DNA of 64,000 bases from Epiperipatus broadwayi (taxonomy: Eukaryota; Onychophora; Udeonychophora; Euonychophora; Peripatidae): positions 5,280,572-5,344,571 of the forward strand of contig JAQFVV010006238.1 in the NCBI GenBank assembly GCA_028023455.1, given 5' to 3'. Shown here piece by piece: positions 45,880 to 58,159 of this stretch. Made by a program: the position numbers and the translations under genes. The notes beneath the pieces are model-generated. The model saw nothing but the letters and a program-made list of their open reading frames with translations, was not told where the DNA came from and did no database searches. How positions within the stretch are numbered: position 1 is the stretch's first letter; every line of letters begins with the position of its first letter.

Positions 45880-48800
45880 TTTTTATTATAAAATTGTTGT
45901 TATTCTTGGGTGCCCCTTCATATTTGTAACTATTTTAAAACTATGCAAACAAGTATTCAAACAATAATTAACAACACTTGTGTCAAAGGACAGATCAATT
46001 ATTCATTTTAGTAACTTCAAAAGTCATTTTGTACACACATACATATGTTAATCATTACAATATCCTTCATTATATATATATAATAAAAAAAGACTTGCTC
46101 TTCTACCAGTTTTAGGCTTCTGCTTTTATTAATGATAGTGCTATAGTTTTCAGTAATTCTAGGCATCATTTTTCCAGGATAAGAATATTAATAATAACAA
46201 ATAACTTAATTTTTTAGCTTAAACAATATATGGTGAAACAAATGCATTTTTCTCCTATAGATGACACTAAAGTATAAACATATTTTTGTTTTATTATAAA
46301 GTATGTAGACAAAAAATTCAGTGATTTGTTATAAATATTATTACTTGCAATAAGAATTTATACAATTAATAAAGAACTGAAGGTACTAAAACATATAGGC
46401 ATTGACTCATGATCAAATTTATATAACCATTCAAGCAAATCGGTTCATGTTTAAAAATCTTGGAACATTTTAAATTTTAGCCTTTCAGCTTTAATATTAA
46501 AATGGAGGTAAAGATAACTGCTAATTACATAATGGCATTAGTTTTACATTTGAATTACACTTTTTTATTGATAAAGGCAAAAACTGAAGAGGATTTAAAT
46601 GCACTAGTATTTAATAATACCTGATTTTTCAAGATTATTATAGATGGCATTGGAGTAAAGAGCTGCTCTATTACGGATATAATACAAACAAACTGGAACT
46701 AATATCATAAAGTTCAATATGTCTATAATAAAATATGCAAATAAATTATTATCTATTGATAACTCTGTAGTGGTACATCTACATGGTATATCTACAGCAT
46801 AGGGTTAAAATCTGATTGGATTTGAAATTTTACAACAGACTTCGCTATCCATACATCACCCAGTTACCTATCCTATATTGGTCAGTAAATAAATATCTAG
46901 CTAATCATAGTTAAAGTATAAGGAAATGATGTAAATAAGTCAATTATTTTATATAGGGCGATGTTTTTTATAAACTATAATATAGGAAATGATGAAAAAT
47001 TGCTTAAATTTTAATTACCTGGAAACCAAACAATCCTTAGAGTATTAACTTTATCTTCACTGCAATGTAGAGATCTTTTCATAAGATGTTTTATTTACTT
47101 TAACTGTAAGCTATAGCTAATGTTCAGCATATCCACTATTTCCATATATATTCTATTTCAAACACAAATTTTACATTATGCTTTAAAATAATTATTTTAT
47201 TGGCTTCAAAATATGTAAATAAACATAAATATTTAGAGCAGTTTTAATTTAACAAAATTTCTGTTTAATTAAACAGATTTAAAAATAGTAATAGTAAAAA
47301 CCCAAATAATTACACACATACATATGTAAATATCATATATATATATATGGAAACAAATAAAACAATATACAAATAAACTAAATGAAAGAAATATAAAACA
47401 AACAATAGTTACTTACCTATACAGCTATTTTAACAATTCCATTTTTCAATATGAAAATTTCTCAGGCCAAAAATCAAGAAATTGTATTTGCATCCTTCAT
47501 CCTCTACTGAGAAAATTTTGTGAACCTTTTTTTTACAGCTTTAAAGTTCACTTATATTTTTTTCTAATATTTTAATTTCAAAAAAATTCAAAAGATATCA
47601 GGGTGATCAAATAAGCAGGTCTTCAAAGTATACATTGATGGGTGCCCATTAAGTGGTTGATGAGCTCAAACTTTGCAAGATTACTTTGAAAAAATATTAC
47701 AATGATCTAAAAACTTGAATTTTTGGAAAGTTTATGATTATTTTTGTGTTGTAATTGTATAAAAATTATTAGAAATCAAAAAATATATTATTACTTATTT
47801 ATTTTTTATAAAAATGTTTTATTTTTAAACATAAAATAATATTTTCTTCTGAATATTTTTACCATAGAGATTACAGTCATGGGAAATACAACTGTCTATA
47901 AATGTCATCACTAAATAGTCTGATATAACATTTTGTAATATAAAAAATATGAATAAATTTTAAACTATTAAAGCATAAATTGAAAGATTTATTAGATACT
48001 AAAAATAAATCAGATTTTTAAAACAAACATCAAACAAGAAAGATTTTGTTCATTTTGCAAATTAAATCTGCTTCACTTAAAATTTGATGAGAAAACAATG
48101 CTTTGTTTTGATTAAAAGCTAATTCCAAAAATCAAATGTTACTTTTTAAAATTTATTTACTTTCTAAACAAAAATATCTATCAAATGAAGTCAAATTTAT
48201 TATATTCTGATAAATAATAATGGTTTAATATTAAAGTGAAAGTTGAAAGTTTAAAATAAATGAGAACAAAAAAAATCTGTCAGAATGCTAGTATAGTGCA
48301 AAAGAGCTAATATGTCAAAGGAGGAATTTTTTTATCAAAAAATGGCTGTATTTTATGATGAAAATCAATCAGATTAAAATATTTTATTTAAAATAATTAA
48401 TTTGTGTAGACAATAATTGTTTTTGTTATGTACATATATTGAGATAAAATCCATGGCATACAACACTGTGTGTCTACACATATATATTTAAAGCTTAAAA
48501 GAAAAAATACAAAAGAACACAGACAAAATTTACATATAATTATTAAAAATACAATCTGAAATGATTTAAATATTGACTAAGTAGAAATATATTTTTTAAT
48601 ATTTTTAAAGTACTAAATTATTTAAAATCAAATATAAAAAAAATATTTTTTTATTTAATACAAATATTGTATTTAATCTATTTCTGATTTTAACAAAAAA
48701 TCACAATTCTTAATGTAATGAAGAAAAAATTTTTTTTTTATAAAAGTTATTATTTTTATAATGTATCTTAATTATAAATAATCCTATAATATGTTGTTTT

Positions 48801-49355
48801 ACTAAAAAGATTAAGAGTGCTTAAAAAAACATACACAAAAACAGAACAATTGTAATTATCTTGTTTTATTAATCAAAGTACAAAACTTGTTTAATTATCT
48901 TGTTTTTTAAATTTTTTGCTTATAATATAAATATTGAATTCAGATTAACTTATTAGATTGGAATTCTGTTTATAAAGTAATAATCCCTCCTCATTTGCAT
49001 AGTACTATAGTATATAAAAGCAATTTACCCGCTGACGAAGAAGCTACAAAAACCAAAACAATTAAATGGGCCAAGCGCTTTTGAGGTTTTCCCTCATATT
49101 CATGGCAATATAAGTTATAAATCATTTATGTAATGTTGCTAACTAATAAAATATGCAAATGTGAATGCAAATTAGTTTGTCCATTTTTTTTGAGATAGAA
49201 AAACACATGTTGCATCTATTGATGGAATTGTTATCACTGATAACAAAATATGCCTCCTTGATGTTCCTTTTGCAGTCATTGGCTTCAGAGCATACTATCT
49301 TGGGGTTGCTGGGTTCAAACACATGGCCAATTAAATCAGCAGTGTTAAATGTGAG
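45880..49355. other. No recognisable gene in about 3.5 kb
   Basis: This is A+T-rich with short microsatellites. A phrase ATTGGTCAGTAAAT at about 46878 matches the possible SINE body at 44.39 kb. A short block near 48957-49000 (AATTCTGTTTATAAAG then TAATAATCCCTC) recurs at about 49620-49660. Confidence 0.4.
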
Positions 49356-49361
49356 GAGATT

Positions 49362-49838
49362 TTCATTCCAGCCACAAGATTAGGACTTTGAGAAAATAAG
49401 AATTGTCATTTTATTTTCAAACCTTAAATGCATTTATATAGGCCAATCTTATGTGTCTTGAAATAAGAGTATGAATATATTATATCATTAACTTTACATA
49501 CTTTTCTTTTAAGAATCTTATTAAGCCTTATGAAATATTAAAATTTACTTCACGCTAATTTTAGATGTTAAACTAGGTAATTAATGATCAATGAATTTTA
49601 CTAGTGCACTGTCAGATTGTAATTCTATTTAAAAGCTAATAATCCCTCATCATCTTGCCATATTATAATATTAAATTAGTGATGTTAAATGTGAGAAATG
49701 GATATTAACTGAATAATTTAATATATACTAATGCTCTCATTCCAAGACTTTAAAACTGGCCTACATAAATGCATTTACGTTTGAAAATAAATGGTCATTT
49801 TTATTTTCTCAAAGTCTTTATCTTGTGGCAGGAATCAA
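49362..49838. repeat. Inverted repeat, arms about 80-87 bp
   Basis: 49362-49440 and about 49752-49838 are reverse complements with moderate divergence (shared GCCACAAGAT, GACTTTGAGAAAATAA, TTATTTTCAAAC, AATGCATTTAT and TAGGCCA). The spacer is about 310 bp. A family-1 fragment (CAATGGATGCCAGAAGCCTT, about 49838-49857) abuts the right arm. The element type is unknown. Confidence 0.65.
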
Positions 49839-50126
49839 TGGATGCCAGAAGCCTTGTGCATCCATTAGATTGGAGAAAATACAGAAAATTAGCTTGCTGT
49901 TTGTTCCATTTATCAAGTTTTAATTCCCAGAGAAGGGATACCCTTTCTGTTGTATTATTAACCCTATACATGTATGTATACTGGTTTACTAGCCTGTCAG
50001 AAATTCATAAAATCAGAGAAGAGCTGAACTGAGTTGAGAATTACTAGCATTTATTTATTCAGTAATCAAGAGGTGAGCCTAGTCTTGAGAGACTCTTGTA
50101 TCACACTAACAAAAGAAATCTTCTGT

Positions 50127-50627
50127 CTCTAGTACAGGGGTGGCCAACTTTTGTGTTCATAAGATCTACTTTTTATTTTTAAAATGTGTTGAGATCGACT
50201 TTTGTCATAGGCGATCGACTTGTTGTCATAGGCATAGTCTAAGTGGAGGGAGGTGTGAAATACATAATATTTTTATATGTCTACCTAGTAAAAAATAATT
50301 ATTTAACCGGCCAAAAAAACTCATGTCCGGGGGAATTAAAGCAACATGAGTAATTATTATTAACAATATTTATTAATTCAAATTATCTACATTAAGTCAA
50401 GATTAAAAATATTATTTTCAATAATGATACAACTTACTGGACTTCACTTATCTAGAATTGAAAAAAAAATTAGAACTAAAACAAAAAAAAAAACTTGAAA
50501 ATCTTGACTTAATTTGTTTCATCGTTACCCAACAGCTCTTGTCAGATTGGCCTTGCGATCGACCAAAATTGGCTTTGCGATCGACCTGTGGATCACGATC
50601 GATTTGTTGGACACCCCTGCTCTAGTA
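50127..50627 (+). mobile_element. Non-autonomous hAT-type element with exact 8-bp TSD
   Basis: The element spans 50135-50619 (485 bp), flanked by CTCTAGTA at 50127-50134 and 50620-50627. Termini are CAGGGGTGGCCAAC and, reversed, CAGGGGTGTCCAAC (13 of 14 equal). CAGGGG termini, 8-bp TSDs and repeated subterminal GATCGAC motifs (for example at about 50191, 50213 and 50579) are characteristic of hAT/Charlie-like elements. There is no transposase, so it depended on an autonomous partner not seen here. The perfect TSD suggests fairly recent insertion. Confidence 0.93.
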
Positions 50628-51393
50628 TATATATTATCCATGCATGCAACTATTTTATAAATGTATGAAAATAAGTAACATCAACTCTTAGATAATTCTC
50701 TTTGCCAGAAGAGAAAATAAAAGATGAAATAAAGAACTTTCAAAGAACTGAAATTTCTTTATTTTAAAATGCTCGCTTGCAATTTAAGAATAATAGAGAC
50801 TTTATAACATAAAGATAATTAACTTTGATACCTGAAATATTTTACAAGATATATGTGCAACCATTTTATATATATTATCATTTAATTATTTGCAGTTTGT
50901 TAAAATAGAATATTTATTAATTTATTAATGATTGAAACATTTTATATTTTTAGATATGCATGTGTGTGCTTATAGATATACATTTATTTGATACTGTTTA
51001 TAATTCATACACCTGCAAACTACAATTTAAATATTGTTATGCTATATCAAAAAGATGGTCATAAGGACTCATTTGCATAGAATTTGCATATTGTAATTAT
51101 ATAATGATTTCAAAGAACGAGTCATTAATTTTATTTTATTTAGTGCTATGATTATGAGAAGCACATCTTCTTGAAAGCGCTCAGCCATTTAATTTATTTT
51201 TCTATTTGTTGTTACAGCTTTACGTCGTAAATGTGATAGCATGATTTATATTATCATATTTAGACAAACGTAAAGTATAAAGCTACAGGTTATTACTTAA
51301 TATTGTTAAGATATAGATTAGGTTAACAATCTATGAAAATGTCTTATATTTGTAAATTAATATTAGAATGCTGTATATTACTGAGTACTTATT

Positions 51394-51501
51394 TTTTTTT
51401 CTCATGTGTTATAGAGTCAGCCGGGAAGCGAACCTACTAATCCGGGACAACTGCTTGTAAAGCAGCCGTCACTGACCTCTTGACCACCAATGTTTGACAC
51501 A
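51394..51501 (-). mobile_element. Short tRNA-derived SINE or tRNA retropseudogene with 11-bp TSD
   Basis: Direct repeats GAGTACTTATT lie at 51383-51393 and 51502-51512. On the minus strand, TGGTCAAGAGG (A-box-like) is followed about 41 bp later by GGTTCGCTTCC (B-box-like). Between them GCTGC TTTACAA GCAGT forms an anticodon-like arm with TAC in the centre (Val-like). A poly-A tail (plus-strand T9) closes the 3' end. The acceptor and T stems do not fold as a good tRNA, so a functional tRNA gene is unlikely. Confidence 0.65.
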
Positions 51502-51603
51502 GAGTACTTATTAGCCCTTTAATTTGAGTTTATTACAGTATTATTTCTAATTAATAAATGTATTAATCATTATTTTAGATTATTTCAGTTGAAGTCATTT
51601 AAG

Positions 51604-51632
51604 TATGGAATAGATTGTTATATATATATATT
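51604..51632 (+). repeat. Left copy of 27-29 bp direct repeat bounding a 6.5-kb block
   Basis: TATGGAATAGATTGTT plus an AT run at 51604-51632 recurs at 58133-58159. See the partner entry. Confidence 0.8.
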
Positions 51633-54600
51633 CTAACCTCCCCCCGTGCATTCTCACCCCAAAATATACTGTTTATTACGAATATTACGGGTTGTAGCTC
51701 AGTTAACAAATAAATAAATGAAATATTCAGCATTAATTAAAATGATTACTAGCTCTAATTTTAAAATACCAATACGGTTCAATTTTTAAATGAATTAACA
51801 AATATTTACTATTTTCATGAGACATGGAGTGACAATACAGGGAACGAGATAGACTACATTGAGCCATTATCCACACGATACTACCTCAATGGCATAAGAA
51901 CACTATCCCCCCTTTTTACTATACCAAATAACTAACTCATAGTATTCTTACGACTTTCTGAGCTCTATTCACTACGATTAAAATAATAATCATATCTTAA
52001 TCTTCTTTATAACAAGAATCTAGCTCAATTAAATAAAATGAAGTAAAATAAAATAAAATCTCAGGTTCATAAATTGTATTCTAACTGATTTAAAATTACG
52101 GTAGTAAAATATAAAATGGGAATTTTATGTCATATTTTACTACACAGCAACTAATAATAATAAAAATAATAATAACAATAATAATATAATATAATCTTAT
52201 TTCTTCCTAAGATGAAATAAATAAATACGTACGCGGTAGTATTTTAATAATCTGACAACAGAATACGTGTGGCAACATTAGCATATAATTTAATGTAATA
52301 TTGTGGCAACCGACTTATGACCAATAGATAATATAAAATTATGATCTTTTAATTTTAACATACTAATAAATTCTCAAAATTCTTATAACACTTTTATGTT
52401 TACCTTTTGTGCAAAATTTATATGTCTGTTTCAATTATAAATGTATCGTGATTTCATGCATCCATGTGGAGAAATAACAACTCGGACACAAAAACTTTAA
52501 AACAAATTTAAAACAAAGTTTATTAACAACATAAATAAATTAACAATATTTTTACACTATATACATTGGATATCCCTTACTTTCATATCTCAACTTAGTT
52601 TATTAGTTTATAAAATGAAATCAAAATATTATTTACTTTTCCTAGTTAAATCTTTTTTTTTAACACTTAAGAAAATACAGTATTATTACTTGATTTATTA
52701 TTATGGTTAGCTTATTACAAAATGCATTTCTTATATGATTATCACAAACACTTTTCATCCCTAATATTATTAAAATTACATTTTTTTTTTACAAAATTTA
52801 CATTCGTAATAAAATTCTACAAAATAATAAAATTTAGTTTCATATTGGTTGTATGGAATCTTACAAAGTCAAAACACTATTCTACATTCGGTATTAGATT
52901 TTTATTATTCATTATCCAATGTTTATTAATCCTAATATTCTCATTCAAGCCTTACTTCGGATGATATAATTACAACTATTAATATACCATGCACAAGTAT
53001 ATGTTTATTATACCTATTGAATTTTCTCTTGATAAATATGCAATACTCATTCCCTCCAACATTAATATTAAAAAAAAAAATTCAAATTTTATTATCCTTT
53101 TAAAATCTTGTTTAGTTTCTTTTCAAATCTTATATTCATTTCTGAATTAATTCTACATTATTATATGTTCTTTTCTCTTTATGTATTTTGGACTTTCAAT
53201 TTTAAAGTTACACAATTCTATACATTCAAGCAAATAAACTATTCTTACATAAACTATCTTCAGTTCTATTTTATTCTATTTCTTTGAAAATTTTTTGACC
53301 TCATTCTGAAATAAGGTAGAAGTAGTGAATAGGTCAAAATACCACTAATTACTCATAACCTTGACAATCGGCACAGTGAATTTAAAGCCTTAGGTGACCT
53401 TTACCGTCTACCAACCCTATCATAGGCTGCTAAAGCTTTTCTTCAGCTTTATTCTAACATCAAGTTTAAGTATGCAAACCTGTCCAAACCTAGTGTTCAA
53501 TCATAGGACTTTGTTAACTCTAAATCACACAAAACTAAATATGATCCAAATCCATATTTTCCTTTTCTTATAAAAAACCTCTCTTGGTTTCCTCCACGTC
53601 TTCCAAGTCCTATCCGTCTTATTTCTCAAGTTTTTCTATATGTCTCCAAATACTATCTGCTTATTAACAATAATAAAATCTTGTATTTTAAAACTTTCCC
53701 TCTATAAGAAATCTTTTCTACTTTCTCTATATTTAATCATATACAAACTATTTAAATATCTGAATACTTTATCACATGAAAGTTAAAGAATCCACAATTG
53801 TTCTATTAAATTATATTATTATATACTTTAAATAAATTGTTGCATGCATATTCGAATTACTCCTATCTCATTATATGTTAAAATGTTGCATAAAAGTGTA
53901 CATATAATTAAGACTTTCACACTTCATTCTTAGGTCAATAGATGATCTAAAAAAATACATTATGCATTATAAATAACTATTAAAATTACCAAACGACCTT
54001 TATCTCCTCGATCGTTCGAGGCTTCACCATCCATTTGATCCTTGTAGATATAAGTTCACATCCATACACTTTATTTTAAACACTATTTCTATAATTTTAT
54101 CAAGCTATTATATTTAAATTTTAATATTACTAAATTTATGTTTTATGTTTTCCCTAATCTCACATAACATTTTATATTTTAAAATAAATTAGTAAAAAAT
54201 ATTCAAACTATATTTACTGTACTCCTTCATCAAATTTTCCTGAAAACCGTTCATACTAAAGCCAAAAAAAAAAATTGTTTATCTTTCTTTTCCATTCCTT
54301 AGTTCCTCTCCCTGCTTGTTCAATTTTAAGGTAAAACATATTCTTCGTCAATAAATATTCATGAATGATAATCCTTGGTTTTTTTATAATATTTAATACA
54401 ATTATTAATTATGTATTAGTTATCCCTAAAGAAAACTTCTAAATATTCTCTTCTAATATTTCTTGCTAATATTTTCTCCCGTGACTTTTACGTGCTCTTC
54501 TCAGTACTTTGTTTAAATATTCAATAAAATTTCTGTTTCCATGGATTCTTTCTTTAAGTAAATTAGATTTATATTTTCCAAATCTTTATCTTTATTAAGC

Positions 54601-55690
54601 TTTCTCTAATGAACCTTTATATATTTTTTTTCTTCTTAGAGAAAGTTTTTGGTTTTTTTCATAAAAACAATAGTCTTTCATATTATTATTCTGTACTTTT
54701 TTCCTTCTTTTAAAATTGTCTTTTTTTTTTTTAAAAACAATTTCCTTTCTTTTACATTTTTCCTTATTTCCTATCCAAAAAGATAAAAAATTCGGTCTTT
54801 TAATTTTATTTTTCCTGATATTTTCTTTTAAGTTTTCGTATATTCAAATTTTTTTCGGTTCTAATTTTTCTGTTGTCAATAAACTATTCAAGCCTTTACA
54901 TTTTTTTACTTTATCATCTTTTAGGTTTTTTCTGTAGTTTTTCTTTTACTAAGGTTTGCTAACTTAATAAAAATCAAATTTTAATTTCCATTAAAGTTAA
55001 AATTATATTTTAAAACAAAACTTAAAATAAAAAATTTTTTAAATTATAATCTTTTTTACAGTAAAATTTTCTCCTTCTTTCTTCTTCTTTCTTCTTCTTT
55101 TGTGTAATCTCGTGTTGGTTTCTTTTTTAGGGACAATTTTTGTTTTATATAGTTAACTTTTAAAATAATTTTGCTTTTTAAAATATTCTTAGATTTTTTA
55201 ACCAATTATATTTTATCAATTTTAATTTAAAATTATTAAATAACTTTATTTTCAACTTTTTTTATGATAGTAGCATTCTTTTTTATATTCCAAACTTTTT
55301 TTTTTAGTGTGTGTGAAGGTATATATATATAGTCCTGTTCTACTTTATCGTGTTTTTTTTTAATTTATGTTGGTCTAAATTAAAACTATATATTTTATAA
55401 AAATTTGGAAAATTTAAAAATAAATATACAATTTTTTTAATAATTAGTAAATTTGTATTATTATATTTATTTCTATAGGTTTTTTATTTATTAGTTTTAA
55501 AATCATTTTGTTATTCTTTTATTTTTATTTTTTTATTCTTATAGAATATTTAGTTTTTTTTTTTATATTACCTTTTACTTTTTTTTATATTTACTTATAT
55601 TTTTAAATTTATTTTTTTTAGCATTGCTCTTATTGCTATAGTAGCTTATTTTTTTAACATTCCAATTTTTCTTTTTTCCCTCTTTTCTCT
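51633..55690. other. Pyrimidine-rich, unclassified block without supported genes
   Basis: From about 53 kb the plus strand becomes strongly T-rich with T runs and TTC/CTT tracts (for example 55071-55105). Open frames such as 52722-52964 and 54716-54937 are only F/L/S/K-rich translation of T runs. Part of the block may be low-quality consensus (see Part 2). Confidence 0.45.
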
Positions 55691-57560
55691 CTTCTCTGTT
55701 TTTCTTCTTGTCATTTATTGTTCTTTTTCTTTCTCATGCGCCCATCCTTTCATCTTTTATTTTTTCAATAAGGTCGTACCTTTTTTGTCTTACCCTACTT
55801 TTGTCTCTTCTTGTTACTCCCCCTCTCCTCTCCTTTAGTGGTTGAAGTTCGTTTGTTTTCTATTAAGTGTCCAGTTCGTCATAAGTAAGAACGTAAAACT
55901 TTGTTAAAACCTCCTTTTCAAAACATACTTTCCTTTTAGTATCAAGTTATTTCTACCAAAGCCCAACCAAGTTTATTCTTGTTATTTCCTCCATTATGTT
56001 TCCTCTGTATTATATCGCCAGGTTTTGTACTGTTACTTCTTCTATTCTTCATAATAAATTTTATTTTCATTTTTGGCAATCGATTAAACATTCTTTAGTC
56101 TTTTTAACTTTATCTTTAGTCCTCTTTTCTCTTTCGTCTCCTGCATAGTCTGAAGCTTTTGCAAACACTACTCTCTGTGAATCTAAATACTTAATCTCTC
56201 CTTTCTTTTCCTTTAGTTTCCATTTATCCAATCTTCTTGGTTTAAAGTTTTGGTGTATGGAGTCCCTTGTCTTCACCTTTTCAATGTTGTTTTTCCAGTA
56301 TCTTTGTATCTAATTGTTGCTGTTGCTTTTTATAAATATTCTTTAAAATATGACAATATCCTGGTCTATCTTTGTCAATGTTATCCAAGAAATGTGTATA
56401 GTATTTCTATCACAAATCAAAACATATACATCATTTCTTTGTCCTTTCTATGTTCTTCATACCTGAATATGTCTTTGTATAAAACCTTTTAATAGTTGTT
56501 CTCTTGGTTGGTGGAATCAAAGTTCTCTGTAGCGAGTTGTAATTATCTTGGTAAAATTTTTATATAAAACTGATAAAAGGCTGATAGGTCGTATTTCTAA
56601 TATCTTCTTTATCCCTTTTTTAAATATTAATATTATTACTGCTTCTTCCAATTTCCAGTACTCTTTATCATTTAGCATTTGGTATATAACTTTGTAAAAT
56701 TGTTTCTATTTCTTCACCTGTTCTTTTAATATATCAATTATAATTCCATCATTTCCTGGAGCCTTTCCTTTCTTCATACCTTAATTGTGTCTCTTCTTCT
56801 TTAAAATTCGGGCATTGGAAGTGTAATAGATATAGGAGGTACTTGTTCTTTATTACTATATAATTCTTGATAAAAATCTTCTACCAATTTCATGATGTCA
56901 TTCTCTTTTTAGTAATAATTCCATCTTTTTTCTTATTGCAGATATAAATTTCCTACCAATACCAAAATGTTGTTTAACATTTTTGAGACTTTTATTTTCT
57001 TCTACAGCTTTCCTTGCTATTTCCAGTTATACTTTCTTATATCATTTTCAACTCTTTGTACCATTTACAAATTCGAGATATTCAATTCTTTTAATACATC
57101 ATTTTTGTATATCTTCATATTCCTTCTTTCTTCATAAATTCTCTAGTCTCAGTAGAAATTTTATTAGTCAATTGTGCTTTTTCTACCAGCTATGTTTGTT
57201 GCAGTTTTTAAAAGTGTATCAGTTATTTTCATAGTAATTTATTCAAATCTGTATCATGTTCAAAATCTCCTAACACTTGAAACCTATTTGTAAGTTCTAA
57301 TTTAAATTCATTAGAATGTTTCTGAAGATTAGGAATATCAACTGTAAATATTGTTTTTCTTAATAATTTTTGTCTTTCTAGTTTTACATTAACACGTAAC
57401 TTACACCTTACTAATGATGATACTTCCTGTGTTAAATTTATTAAGAACATTACAATCTTGAAATATGTATTTTCTGTTAGTCAAAATATAATCCAATTCT
57501 GCTGTACCTCCATTGGATGTTCCATGTCCATTTCCTTTAACATTTTTCTCAAAAATGAAT

Positions 57561-57851
57561 TCATAATATAAAGTTTTTCTTTTTCTGCAAACTCACAAGT
57601 CTATGTCCTCTGTCATTTCTATTACCATAACCAAAATTACCTACAGCAATTTCATCTTTCATTTGTCTATCAATTCTAACATTAAAGTCTCCCATAACAA
57701 TTTTAAAATGTTGTTTACTCTGATCAAAAGCCTTTTGTACATCCATATAAAAATCTTCTACTACTTCATCACTATGAGAACTTGTTAGGGCATAAACCTG
57801 AATTATCTGCATTTGGTATCTGCTATTAAGTTGTATAACTAATCTTGCCAC
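57561..57851 (-). pseudogene. RTE AP-endonuclease fragment with GDFN motif
   Basis: This 96-codon open frame contains IIQVYALTSSHSD and IVMGDFNVRI (GDFN includes the catalytic Asp/Asn of the exonuclease-endonuclease-phosphatase fold) and GNRNDRGHRLVSL. The domain nicks target DNA to prime reverse transcription. It is cut off from its N-terminal part by a frameshift near 57.84 kb and from its C-terminal part near 57.56 kb. Confidence 0.88.
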
Positions 57852-58056
57852 TCTGTCGATACAATAATCTCCACAATATTGTTCTTCCCTTTTTATTTAT
57901 AATGAATCCTACTCCACTTGTATTTAATATGTGTGCCTTTATAATAGAGTATATGTCCACTTTTAAATCAATTGTTTCTTCTCCTTTTCTTCTAACTTTA
58001 CAAAGTCCAATAATGTCCCATTTAATATAAGATAGTTCTTCTTCTAATTCTTGCAA
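57826..58056 (-). pseudogene. RTE AP-endonuclease N-terminal fragment
   Basis: It encodes ELEEELSYIKWDIIGLCKVRRKGEE and GVGFIINK, matching the start of RTE endonucleases (the motif around GL.E.R.KGE is usual; here the catalytic-site Glu position reads Lys). A frameshift separates it from the GDFN-containing fragment. Confidence 0.82.
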
Positions 58057-58132
58057 TCTTCCTTCACTTGAAAGTGATCTGCATTTGATGGCTTTTTATT
58101 TAGGTACTTACAACTGCAGATATATATATATA

Positions 58133-58159
58133 TATGGAATAGATTGTTATATATATATT
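58133..58159 (+). repeat. Right copy of 27-29 bp direct repeat bounding a 6.5-kb block
   Basis: It matches 51604-51632 (TATGGAATAGATTGTT plus AT run) and differs only in the AT run length. It lies just outside the 5' end of LINE copy B. It may be a long target-site duplication or an unmerged assembly overlap. Confidence 0.8.

Larger units (their letters stand above)
55700..58130 (-). mobile_element. RTE-family LINE, 5' and middle part (copy B, same family as 1-1701)
   Basis: Reading the minus strand: an AP-endonuclease domain (LSYIKWDIIGLCKVRRKGEE at about 58.04-57.98 kb; VYALTSSHSDE and MGDFNVRI at about 57.8-57.67 kb), a linker (KLERQKLLRK near 57.37 kb), then from about 57.0 to 55.7 kb the same reverse-transcriptase region as copy A, nearly base for base at 57.0-56.5 kb. 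Frameshifts break it into many pieces. From 56.5 kb downward it loses single bases and short blocks at high density, until alignment is lost near 55.7 kb. Copies A and B overlap by about 1.5 kb and together span most of the element. Confidence 0.9.

Noticed and set aside
49020-49110. CTGACGA at about 49032 as another hammerhead
   Set aside because: It is followed by AAAAC without the required G, and I could not pair a stem II or stem I convincingly.
51394-51501. Functional tRNA-Val gene
   Set aside because: The T arm and acceptor stem do not fold properly, and the A tail plus TSD show a retroposed copy.
55071-55110. TTC/CTT tract as the expected (TCA)n tail of LINE copy B
   Set aside because: The repeat unit is different from the (TGA)n tail of copy A, and alignment is already lost by 55.7 kb.
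56067-56276. 69-codon lysine-rich minus-strand frame as a separate gene
   Set aside because: It is the frameshifted reverse-transcriptase region of LINE copy B; the bases align with copy A.
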